Of a stretch of DNA of 10,187 nt, positions 1 through 7,259 are shown one piece after another. The translations under genes were made by a program, and so were the position numbers. The notes beneath the pieces were generated by a model, which was not told where the DNA came from, ran no database searches, and saw nothing but the letters and a program-made list of their open reading frames with translations. The stretch's first letter is position 1; each line of letters begins with the position of its first letter. The DNA is from Anaerolineales bacterium UBA6663 (GTDB lineage Bacteria > Chloroflexota > Anaerolineae > Anaerolineales > UBA6663), in contig DKKP01000292.1 in NCBI GenBank assembly GCA_002455335.1, forward strand, positions 3,142 to 13,328. Direction: 5' to 3'.

Positions 1-31
1 CGGACCGGGGCTGCCGGTCCGGCCCGCTTTT
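1..31. terminator. Intrinsic terminator-like hairpin at the left edge
   Basis: A perfect 8-bp inverted repeat (CGGACCGG at 1-8, CCGGTCCG at 14-21) closes a 5-nt loop. It is followed by GCCCGC and then TTTT at 28-31. If the sequence just outside the window continues the left arm, the stem would run right up to the T tract and terminate a plus-strand gene arriving from the left. It lies 3 nt beyond the stop codon of the minus-strand A2M gene, so it could also end that transcript, although on that strand the T tract would have to lie outside the window. The left edge hides the full structure, so strength cannot be judged. Confidence 0.5.
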
Positions 32-33
32 CG

Positions 34-3000
34 TTACGGCGATACCACGAGGATCGATGAGGCGCTGCGGCCCCACAGGGTCGCGTCATACATCGCCGCA
101 GCCGTGGCGGGCAAGGCCGTGAAGCGCCCTGAGCGCAACGCCCGCGCGAGGTAGCTGAAGGTGTGCGCGCCTTGCGACATCTGGGTCACGAAGAAGCTGA
201 CCCGATCATCGCGGATCTCCTTTTGGTTGTAGCCCAGGCGATCCCAACCGAACAGATCGCAGTCATCCGACCAGCTGCAGTTGCTTGAGGCCCAGGCGTC
301 GTGCGCCGTGACGTTCAGCCGCTCGTTGATCGGCGCCAGGCCGCCACTGAGGCTGTCCTCGATCAGCATAAAAGCGCCATCGCGTGGGAGGTTCACGCTC
401 AGGTTCACGCGCACGACGTCGCCGGCAGCGAACGTATCGGTGACGGCATGCCCGTTCCGGAGCGTATAGGTCCGTGTGACCCCGATCGCGCCGTCCGCCG
501 CGACGCGGGAGGCCGGGGCGAACCAGCGTCCCACGGCCGTGTAGAAGATCTGTCCACCTGACGCGGTCAGGGCGATGACGTTCGGGCCCGCCCGCAGCGC
601 AGCGGCCGGAACTGTCACACGGGTCGTGAGTTGCCCGGCGCCGAGCGCGCCCTGCGCGACCTCGGTCCCGTTGATCGTGACCGTGAAACGCGTCTGGGTT
701 GCCTGGCGCTCGCGCGCCACGACGTAGTCAGTCAAGGCCAGGATCGTAAAGGAGGTCTCGTTGGTCGATCCCCAGCCGTCGGCGCGACGCTGCGTCATCA
801 GGTAACGCACGCTCTCGGCCACCAGCGGGTCGTCGGGTGCGAGTGCCATCAGGGCGCTGAGGGCCAGCGCTGTGCTGCGCGTGGTCGAGGCCATTGTCTT
901 GGCATGATAGTGCCCGTCGGTCTCTGCGCCGTTCCAGTGGGCCTGGCCGTCTTGCCGGATCGCGCTCCGCGTCAGGCGCTCGAGCACCTCACGCGCGCCC
1001 GGCTCGTCGCCAAGTTCCCAGAGCGCAAGCGTCAGGCTGGCCTGGCTGAACGCGCCAAGCTGGGCCGCGCTCCGGGCCGCGACCTGTGTGGCCTGCAGAT
1101 CGCCGTAGCCGGCCAGCGCAAGGCTGTACAGCGCAAAGGCGCGGGTGTGGCGATCAAGCGTCGGGAGTTGGCCGTTCAGATAGGCCGCACCGCGTTCGAT
1201 CACGGCCGGGTCGACCTCGTAACCCGCTTCCCGGGTCTGCGTGAGGCCAAAGATCACCCACGCAGTCTGGTAGCTGTCGGTCGCGTCATCGGTCCACCAG
1301 CCCCATCCGCCATCGTCGTGCTGGAAGCCGTACAGCCGCTGAACGCTTGCGTCGATCTTGCGCGGCAGCTCGGCGCTGTCGAGCGCCTCGTCGAGCCCAA
1401 GCTCGCGGAAGGCGCGCGCGACGACGGCGTTGGGCAGCGCGCGGCTCATGGTCTGCTCGACGCACCCGTAGGGATAGCCGGTCAGGTAGTCGAGGCCGTC
1501 TGTGATGTTCCCGGCGACCGAGCTGCTCAGGGTCAGCTCCAGCTGGCTTTGTTCGAGCAGACCCCCCGGCGCGGTGACGGTCAGCGTGCGCGTGTCGCGT
1601 ACCTCGCCGACCTGGACGTCGACCTCCGGCACGGACAGGGCCCGGACGCTCAACGGCAGTTCCACGGCATCACGCAACGTGCTGTCGGCCGGATCCTGCG
1701 CCCAGAACGTCAGCTTACGCTCCCCGGCTGAGAGCGCCTGCGCGCGCCAGCCGACGGCCACCATTGAGTTCGCCGGGGCCACAACGGTGCGGGTGAGCGG
1801 ATCGAGCAGCTTGAAGCCATCCGGCGCGAGCAGGCCGACGACGATCGTGCGGGAGAGCTCAGTGTTGTTGTGCACGATCGCCGAGAGGGCCAGGCTATCG
1901 CCGGCGGAAAGGGTCGTGGGCAGCAGAGGACGCACGATCAGCTCCTCCTGTGTGACGATCCGGGCGACGGCCTCGCCGACCTGCGTCTCGGTCGTGATCG
2001 CGCGCGCGGTCAGGCGCCATGTGGTGAGCGTGTCGGGCAAGGAGACTGTGATGCGGGCGCGGCCGGAGTCGTCGGTGACCAGCGAAGGCTCCCAGAAGGC
2101 GGTATCGGCGAATTCGCTGCGTGGCCGCAGACCGGGCCCCATCCCGCCGCCGCCACCACCGTAACCGCCTTCGAACAGTGCCAGATAGCGCCAGGGCATG
2201 AAGCTGTGGTAATCGGTCACGCGCGAGGCGCGCTCGAAGTAGAAAGCATCGAAAATCGGGCCGGCGTTCTCGGCGGCCAGGCTGAAGATCGATTCGTCCA
2301 CAAGCGCCAGGGTCAGCTGCGCCTGCGCGGGCTGTCCGTCGGCTGAGCTAACCTGGAGATCGAAGGTGGCACGATCGCCGGCGCCATAGTGGGTGCGATC
2401 GGGCGTGATCGTAACCGTGAGTTGTTTGTCGGTCGCCGGTACGTTGAGCGCGAGCCGCTGGGAGACGAATCGGCTCTCAGCCCGGGTATACATCGACGTC
2501 GGGTCGAAGCTCGCGGGCTCAGCCTCGGTCGCGGTCGAGGGCTGCCAGGCGCTGACGCTGACGTTCAGGTTGGGCGCGTCGCCGGGCAGGATCGGCAGGC
2601 TGACTTGCGTGGTCGGAGCGGTCAGGGTCACGACCTGTTCGCGCAGGAGGCCGGTGCGCCCGATGCTGATCAGGGCCGGACCCGAGAACGTCGACTGAAT
2701 GGTGAGCACGGCCTGGTCGTCTGGCGCATACGAGTCGCGGTCGGCATGAACCTCGAAGCTCGACGCGTAGCCGGGCCTTGTCTCGGCCTCCGCGTAGGCC
2801 CAGGCCCAGGTAGAGATCGTGGCCGGATGGCCCTGGGCGCCTTTGGCGCTCAGACGGATCTGGTAGTACCCGGCGCGCGCGAGCGTGAACGCGTTACTGA
2901 GCAAGCCGGATGAAGTGCTGGTGAGATCGACCCGGCTGATGACCTCGGAGTAGTCGAAGCTGCGCTCGTTCCAGCGCCGCAGTTCGAGTTGCGCGCTTTG

Positions 3001-5520
3001 ACCGTCGACGGCTTCGCCGGCGAGGTCGGTCACCCGCGCGCGGGCGTTCACGACTGCCCCTGGCCGCACCACGCCCATCGGCTCGAGCCAGGCGAGCTCG
3101 AGCGAACTCTGGTGCAGATCCACAAGGCGATGCGCGCTGATCGGCACGCCGCTGTCGTCGGTCACCGTCGCCTCGATCCCGAGCCGGGTGTGCGTCTGGT
3201 TGGAGAAGTTCGGGTCGACGAGGCTGCTCGTCGCATCGAGCGTGAAGGCGAAGCGGCCCGTGGCGTCGGTCACGCCCGAGACCAGCCCCCGGTTGTGCGG
3301 GTACCACTGATCGTCGCTGCAATCGCCATACCAGTCGCAGTACGAGGTTACGTCGAACACCCTGACCGCCACGTTCGCGCCCGCAACCGGCGCGTCAAAG
3401 AAGTAGCGGCTGTCGACCGTGCCCCGGATCTTCTGGCCGTCGATGTACAGATCGGCATCCGTGTCGACCTGGACGGCGATCTCGGGTTTCTGATAGGCCT
3501 CGACCTCGAACGTGCGCCGCGTGGCTTCGCCGTCGACGATCACCTCGATCGCGTACGTGCCAAGCATCGCGCCCTCTGCGAGCCGGAAGAGGCTGTCGAC
3601 GGCGCCGAAGGCGTCGGTCGTCAGGAAGATCGTGCGGACGATGTTATCGCGCGCATCGCGCAGCCTGACGGTGAGCTGTTTTTCGACGATCAGACCGAGG
3701 GCGCCATCGTCGTCGTGGCGCGCCACGGCCTTGAAGTGCAGGGTGTCGCCCGGCCGATAGATCGGGCGATCGGTGGTGATGTACGTGATCGTCGTGGTGA
3801 CCGCCGTGTCTTTCGGTTGCGACCACCAGTTCCAGGTCGGCGTACCTTTCCAATCGGGGTCGAGGCCGGTCACGGTTCGATCGCCGTTCAACTCGGCGAA
3901 GACCCAGACGCCGGCGCCGTCGGCGGCCTCGAGCCGCGCCAGACCGTCGGCGTCGCTCACGGCGCTGGTCAGCGCCTGGCCGTTCGCGGCGTGGACCGTC
4001 ACAGTCGCGCCCGGTGCCGGTGCGCCGTTGATGTCGGTCACCCAGGCCAGCACCGCGGTCTGTGACTGTCGCGCCTGGATCGAGAGCGAGGTCAGGTCGA
4101 TCCACAGCACATCCGGCACACCGCCGGCCGTCATCTCGAGCACGTACAGACCGGGCGCGACATCGGCCGGTAGCTGGGTCTCCAGACGGTGCTCCATCCA
4201 ATCCTCACCCTTCGAGGCGTTCGACAGGTCACTGCTGTACGACCAGCCGGTGACAGGCGAATACCGGCTCAGGTCGAGAGTGCTTTCGGTTTCGGGTTCT
4301 CCGTAATCGGGCCGTTCGAGCTCGAGGGCATGGGCCACGAAATCGGCCAGCGGCACGGCGCGCAGGGTGAAGGCCACCTGTGCTGTGCGGGCCCTGCCGT
4401 CATACGCGAATTGCACGCCGCGTGCGCCCTGGGCGTCGACGACCTGCGCGGTCGAGCCGATCCCAAAGCTGGCCAGCTGTCGCGCCGCTTCGGTCCGAAA
4501 AGTGACGCCGACCGGGGCGTCGAGACCGGGTCGACCGTCGGCCAGGTCGATCGTCGGCGCGATCTGCGTCGTGTACGAGGTGCTTGGCGCCCAGAAGCCG
4601 CCCTCTGGCACGAAGACCAGGGTGTTTGCAGACTCCCAGGTGAAGTCGCCCGCGGTCGCCGGCTTGATCGAGAAGGCTGCTTCGACGCTGGCCGGGTCCA
4701 CAGGCTGGCTGAACGTCATGGCCAGACCGCCGCCGATCGCGGCCCCTGTGGTGCCCTGCCGCGTCGCAAACGAGACGAGCGGCGCGGTCTTGAACTTCCC
4801 CTGTAGATCGGCCAGGATCGGATGACCCGTCGTATCCCAGAGGGGGCGGTCGATATGCCAGGTGTAAACGGTCCCCGCGGTTAGCGTGACTGCAGGCGTA
4901 AACGTCAGCGTGCGCGTCACGGGGTCGAACGAGACATTGCCTTCGGTTCGCGGTTCGAGGCTGAAGGCGCGCTCGACGCTCCAGGGCTGGAGCGTGTAGT
5001 TGAGGCGGATGCGGATCGGCGCATCGGGGCCCGGCGTGTCCCCGATCTGCGTGCCGTTCAGCAACGCCGTGGCGCGGTGACGCCAGGTATAGGGCGCGGC
5101 CAGCTGCCCGCCGGCTTGATCTGCCGCGGTCTGCGCCAGGGTGACTGTGAAGGCCTGCTGGGGCGCGAATGGTTCGAGCGGCGTCAGATAGACGTCTGTG
5201 TCGCCGTTCTCCCAGCGCAGGTCGAAGTCGAGCGCCGGCTCGACCTGCAACGCGGCCGCCACGCTCCCTGCATCCATGGGACGATCAAAATGAAGGAAGA
5301 AGCTCGGCCGGCGCTCGGCTGCGGGATTGGGGACGAGCCGGCGCGTCATCACCCGCGGCGCTTCAGTCGGCGTTGGCTCGACGGCCTCCGGAGTCGCAAC
5401 CGCAGGCGGGTTCGCGATCGGCTGCGCGGTCGGAGTCGGTCGCGGCGCGGGCGCCGCCGGGCGACACGCGGTCAGGATCAATCCAAAAACAACCAGGCTG
5501 TGGATCAGGTTCTTCAACAT
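34..5520 (-). CDS. Alpha-2-macroglobulin family lipoprotein with N-terminal Ig-like repeats
   Basis: Bacterial A2Ms are envelope protease traps: a protease cuts a bait region and the exposed thioester then captures it. I start at the ATG at 5520, not the in-frame ATG at 5553, because GGAGG lies 5 nt upstream and the protein then opens with a proper lipoprotein signal (hydrophobic stretch, lipobox LTAC, lipidated Cys19). Order in the 1,828 residues: Pro/Thr linker (about 20-60); three Big_5-like Ig domains (about 70-127, 167-222, 264-320); macroglobulin domains including the MG2 signature TDRPIYRPGD near 582; bait-region domain from about 1034 with a Gly-rich segment near 1117-1129; A2M domain with ADTAFWEP; thioester domain with GCVEQ (Cys1353, Gln1356); a C-terminal receptor-like domain with RFTALP. 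I count only six cysteines: the lipid anchor, the thioester and two C-x5-C pairs (728/734, 1748/1754). The PBP1C gene often next to proteobacterial A2Ms is not in the window. Family call firm; in vivo target unknown. Confidence 0.96.
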   Translation of the reverse strand: MLKNLIHSLVVFGLILTACRPAAPAPRPTPTAQPIANPPAVATPEAVEPTPTEAPRVMTRRLVPNPAAERRPSFFLHFDRPMDAGSVAAALQVEPALDFDLRWENGDTDVYLTPLEPFAPQQAFTVTLAQTAADQAGGQLAAPYTWRHRATALLNGTQIGDTPGPDAPIRIRLNYTLQPWSVERAFSLEPRTEGNVSFDPVTRTLTFTPAVTLTAGTVYTWHIDRPLWDTTGHPILADLQGKFKTAPLVSFATRQGTTGAAIGGGLAMTFSQPVDPASVEAAFSIKPATAGDFTWESANTLVFVPEGGFWAPSTSYTTQIAPTIDLADGRPGLDAPVGVTFRTEAARQLASFGIGSTAQVVDAQGARGVQFAYDGRARTAQVAFTLRAVPLADFVAHALELERPDYGEPETESTLDLSRYSPVTGWSYSSDLSNASKGEDWMEHRLETQLPADVAPGLYVLEMTAGGVPDVLWIDLTSLSIQARQSQTAVLAWVTDINGAPAPGATVTVHAANGQALTSAVSDADGLARLEAADGAGVWVFAELNGDRTVTGLDPDWKGTPTWNWWSQPKDTAVTTTITYITTDRPIYRPGDTLHFKAVARHDDDGALGLIVEKQLTVRLRDARDNIVRTIFLTTDAFGAVDSLFRLAEGAMLGTYAIEVIVDGEATRRTFEVEAYQKPEIAVQVDTDADLYIDGQKIRGTVDSRYFFDAPVAGANVAVRVFDVTSYCDWYGDCSDDQWYPHNRGLVSGVTDATGRFAFTLDATSSLVDPNFSNQTHTRLGIEATVTDDSGVPISAHRLVDLHQSSLELAWLEPMGVVRPGAVVNARARVTDLAGEAVDGQSAQLELRRWNERSFDYSEVISRVDLTSTSSGLLSNAFTLARAGYYQIRLSAKGAQGHPATISTWAWAYAEAETRPGYASSFEVHADRDSYAPDDQAVLTIQSTFSGPALISIGRTGLLREQVVTLTAPTTQVSLPILPGDAPNLNVSVSAWQPSTATEAEPASFDPTSMYTRAESRFVSQRLALNVPATDKQLTVTITPDRTHYGAGDRATFDLQVSSADGQPAQAQLTLALVDESIFSLAAENAGPIFDAFYFERASRVTDYHSFMPWRYLALFEGGYGGGGGGMGPGLRPRSEFADTAFWEPSLVTDDSGRARITVSLPDTLTTWRLTARAITTETQVGEAVARIVTQEELIVRPLLPTTLSAGDSLALSAIVHNNTELSRTIVVGLLAPDGFKLLDPLTRTVVAPANSMVAVGWRAQALSAGERKLTFWAQDPADSTLRDAVELPLSVRALSVPEVDVQVGEVRDTRTLTVTAPGGLLEQSQLELTLSSSVAGNITDGLDYLTGYPYGCVEQTMSRALPNAVVARAFRELGLDEALDSAELPRKIDASVQRLYGFQHDDGGWGWWTDDATDSYQTAWVIFGLTQTREAGYEVDPAVIERGAAYLNGQLPTLDRHTRAFALYSLALAGYGDLQATQVAARSAAQLGAFSQASLTLALWELGDEPGAREVLERLTRSAIRQDGQAHWNGAETDGHYHAKTMASTTRSTALALSALMALAPDDPLVAESVRYLMTQRRADGWGSTNETSFTILALTDYVVARERQATQTRFTVTINGTEVAQGALGAGQLTTRVTVPAAALRAGPNVIALTASGGQIFYTAVGRWFAPASRVAADGAIGVTRTYTLRNGHAVTDTFAAGDVVRVNLSVNLPRDGAFMLIEDSLSGGLAPINERLNVTAHDAWASSNCSWSDDCDLFGWDRLGYNQKEIRDDRVSFFVTQMSQGAHTFSYLARALRSGRFTALPATAAAMYDATLWGRSASSILVVSP

Positions 5521-5530
5521 CAAAGCCTCC
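5521..5530 (-). promoter_or_regulatory. Shine-Dalgarno site of the A2M gene
   Basis: On the minus strand GGAGG (5530-5526) is followed by a 5-nt spacer and the ATG at 5520. This site decides the start: it places initiation 11 codons inside the longest reading frame and directly in front of a lipoprotein signal peptide. It also shows that this gene, unlike its divergent neighbour, has a 5' leader. Confidence 0.75.
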
Positions 5531-5573
5531 GAGTTCGACGATGCCTGGATCAAACACTAGACCGACGCTGTTA

Positions 5574-5587
5574 CCGGCGTTCGCCGG
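5574..5587. repeat. Inverted repeat in the divergent intergenic region
   Basis: CCGGCG (5574-5579) and CGCCGG (5582-5587) form a 6-bp inverted repeat around a 2-nt centre, 54 nt upstream of the A2M start and about 48 nt upstream of the regulator's -35 box. It could be an operator or a structure in the A2M leader. In GC-rich DNA such a short repeat may be chance. I could not find a convincing -35/-10 pair for the A2M gene in this region. Confidence 0.3.
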
Positions 5588-5625
5588 GGCCTGTTCGGGG
5601 GCCGTAACAAGCGATTACCGATTGG

Positions 5626-5647
5626 TCACACTCGATTGACACTCGAA
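5626..5647 (+). promoter_or_regulatory. Putative response-regulator operator: tandem 11-bp direct repeat
   Basis: Two adjacent 11-mers, TCACACTCGAT (5626-5636) and TGACACTCGAA (5637-5647), match at 9 of 11 positions and share ACACTCGA. OmpR/PhoB-family regulators bind as head-to-tail dimers to direct repeats of this period. The second copy overlaps the -35 hexamer (5636-5641), where PhoB-type boxes often sit. The first gene downstream encodes such a regulator, so autoregulation is the simple reading. I saw no clear third copy on either side. The repeat is seen; its binding partner is inferred. Confidence 0.55.
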
Positions 5648-5663
5648 GTCCGGGGGCTATACT
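5636..5663 (+). promoter_or_regulatory. Sigma-70-type promoter of the two-component operon, predicted leaderless
   Basis: A perfect TTGACA (5636-5641) is separated by 16 bp from TATACT (5658-5663, 5 of 6 to consensus). Only 7 nt separate the -10 box from the ATG at 5671, so transcription should begin at or within a base of the start codon. No Shine-Dalgarno sequence precedes this ATG (the bases are CGTCGAC), which fits a leaderless mRNA. Confidence 0.8.
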
Positions 5664-5670
5664 CGTCGAC

Positions 5671-6360
5671 ATGTCCGCGCTGCCGCTTGTGTTGCTGGTC
5701 GACGACGACGACGCCATCCGCGCCGGCCTGGCCGCGGCCCTGCAGCGCGCCGGCTTCCGCACGCTCGAGGCGGGTACCGGGCTCGAGGCCCTGCGCCTGA
5801 TCGAACAACAACCGCCCGACGTGATCGCGCTCGACATCCTCATGCCCGAGCTCGACGGCCGCGAGACCGTGCGGCGGCTGCGTCAGGCCGGCAACTGGAC
5901 GCCCGTGATCATGCTGACCCAGATCAGCGCCACCGGCGAGAAGATCGCAAGCCTCGAGGAGGGCGCTGACGACTTCCTCAACAAGCCTTTCGATTCGTAT
6001 GAGCTCATCGCCAGGATCCGGGCTCTGTTGCGGCGGCAGGCCGTCGCCGGACGCCCGGCGACGTTGGCCAATGTGCTCACCGCCGGCGCGCTCAAGCTGG
6101 AGCGCGAGACGCAGCGGGTCTGGCTCGGCGGCGCGCTGGTCGCGCTCTCGAACAAGGCGTTCGGCGTGCTGGCGCATCTGATGAGCCGGCCGGGCGTCGT
6201 CGTGTCGCGCGAGCAGTTGCTCGATCAGGTCTGGGGCTGGGATGACCCAAGCGGGATCCGCACCGTCGACGTGCGCATCGCCGAGATCCGGCGCAAAATC
6301 GGCGACGGCTTCATCGAGACGGTGGCCGGCGAAGGCTATCGCTTCGCCGAGGGGTCGTGA
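5671..6360 (+). CDS. OmpR/PhoB-family two-component response regulator
   Basis: A phosphorylation-controlled DNA-binding regulator of 229 residues, the normal length for the family. The receiver domain covers about residues 5-120, with the acidic pocket D11-D14, phospho-acceptor D55 (in ALDILMPELDG), switch T83 and conserved K105 in NKPF. A winged-helix Trans_reg_C domain covers about 135-228, with SREQLLDQVWG, the recognition-helix stretch TVDVRIAEIRRKIG and the closing GEGYRF. All key receiver residues are present, so it should be phosphorylatable. The start at 5671 is fixed by the promoter immediately upstream. Its stop codon overlaps the kinase start by one base (TGATG), so the two are translationally coupled and surely partners. 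The direct repeat in its own promoter suggests autoregulation. The signal it answers to is not visible. Confidence 0.97.
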   Translation: MSALPLVLLVDDDDAIRAGLAAALQRAGFRTLEAGTGLEALRLIEQQPPDVIALDILMPELDGRETVRRLRQAGNWTPVIMLTQISATGEKIASLEEGADDFLNKPFDSYELIARIRALLRRQAVAGRPATLANVLTAGALKLERETQRVWLGGALVALSNKAFGVLAHLMSRPGVVVSREQLLDQVWGWDDPSGIRTVDVRIAEIRRKIGDGFIETVAGEGYRFAEGS

Positions 6361-7253
6361 TGCGCGCCAGGCGCTTGTGGATCGCGGCCGGTCTGCTGCT
6401 GGCGTGCGGCCTGGGCGCGGCCCTCGCTGTCCGCTTCTCCGCGCCGACGACCGGGCTCGACGTGCGCTTTCTGGCGGATCCGGCGAGCCTGCTGCTTGGC
6501 GCGACCCTGCTCGGCGCAGCAGCCGTCGCAGCATTGGCCTGGACCGCGCAACGCACCGCGCGCGCGCTCGAGACGGCCCTGGCAGCGCAAACCACGGCGC
6601 AGGACCTGGAGCGCCGGCGTTTCATCCAGCGCCTCGACCACGAGCTCAAGAATCCGTTGACCGCGTTGCAGATCCAACTCGATAACGTACAGGCCTCGAA
6701 CGCTGCCTCGGCGGTGTCCGAAGCCCGGCTCCAGGCCGAACGCCTCGCGCAATTGACCCGTGGCCTGCGGCGACTGGCGGATCTCGAGTCGCGTCCTCTC
6801 GAGGCTGAGCCGGTGATGCTCGAGGAACTCCTGGCGGAGGCCCGGGAGCTGGTCGACCAGCCGGAGCGGGTCGATGTCGATGTGCAACGCTCGCCCTGGG
6901 CGATCCCGCCGGCGGCGCTCGACCGTGAGTTGATCCTCATGGCGCTGCGCAACCTGATCGAGAACGCGCTCAAGTACTCGCAACCCGACGCGCGGGTCCA
7001 GGTTCGGGCTCGCGAGGAGGGCGGGGCCTGGCTGATCGATGTCGTCGACACCGGGCGCGGCATCGCCGTTGAGGATCTGCCTCACGTGGCCGAAGAGCTG
7101 TACCGGGGCGGCAACGTCCGCGACGTCGCCGGCAGCGGTCTGGGCCTCGCCATGGCGCAACGGATCGTCTCCCGACACGGCGGCGCGTTGACCGTTCGTA
7201 GCCGCCACGGCCAGGGCACGATCGCGTCGTTGCGCCTGCCCACGGAGGCGTGA
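6360..7253 (+). CDS. Two-TM sensor histidine kinase lacking HAMP
   Basis: Membrane kinase that should phosphorylate the regulator encoded just upstream. Counting 297 residues from the ATG at 6360: TM1 about 8-24, a loop of only about 19 residues, TM2 about 44-62, then a short 31-residue linker to the phospho-acceptor His94 in DHELKNPLTAL (H box). The catalytic domain has an N box (NLIENALKYS, 198-207), G1 (DTGRGI, 230-235) and G2 (GSGLGLA, 258-264). All catalytic motifs are intact. The linker is too short for a HAMP domain and the outside loop too short for a sensory fold, so the signal must come through the membrane or from a partner. A GTG at 6357 is possible, but the ATG has the better distance (7 nt) from GAGG at 6349-6352. 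The next gene starts 6 nt after its stop. Confidence 0.96.
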   Translation: MRARRLWIAAGLLLACGLGAALAVRFSAPTTGLDVRFLADPASLLLGATLLGAAAVAALAWTAQRTARALETALAAQTTAQDLERRRFIQRLDHELKNPLTALQIQLDNVQASNAASAVSEARLQAERLAQLTRGLRRLADLESRPLEAEPVMLEELLAEARELVDQPERVDVDVQRSPWAIPPAALDRELILMALRNLIENALKYSQPDARVQVRAREEGGAWLIDVVDTGRGIAVEDLPHVAEELYRGGNVRDVAGSGLGLAMAQRIVSRHGGALTVRSRHGQGTIASLRLPTEA

Positions 7254-7259
7254 ACGCCG

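Noticed and set aside
631..1731. Long open frame (366 codons) on the plus strand opposite the A2M gene
   Set aside because: It is antisense to the thioester domain, its product is Arg/Gly/Ala-rich without domain motifs, and long antisense frames are expected in GC-rich codon usage.
2989..4065. Second long open frame (358 codons) opposite the A2M gene
   Set aside because: Same reason: composition is a shadow of the MG domains on the other strand, with no promoter, ribosome site or recognisable fold.
5521..5553. Longer A2M start at 5553
   Set aside because: It would add 11 polar residues ahead of the signal peptide and has no ribosome site; the ATG at 5520 has GGAGG at 5 nt.
5554..5559. TAGTGT on the minus strand as -10 box of the A2M gene
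   Set aside because: Only 3 of 6 consensus bases and no -35 hexamer at a workable distance.
6357..6359. GTG start for the kinase one codon before the ATG
   Set aside because: It is only 4 nt from GAGG, while the ATG at 6360 has a better spacing and forms the usual TGATG coupling. The difference is one residue.
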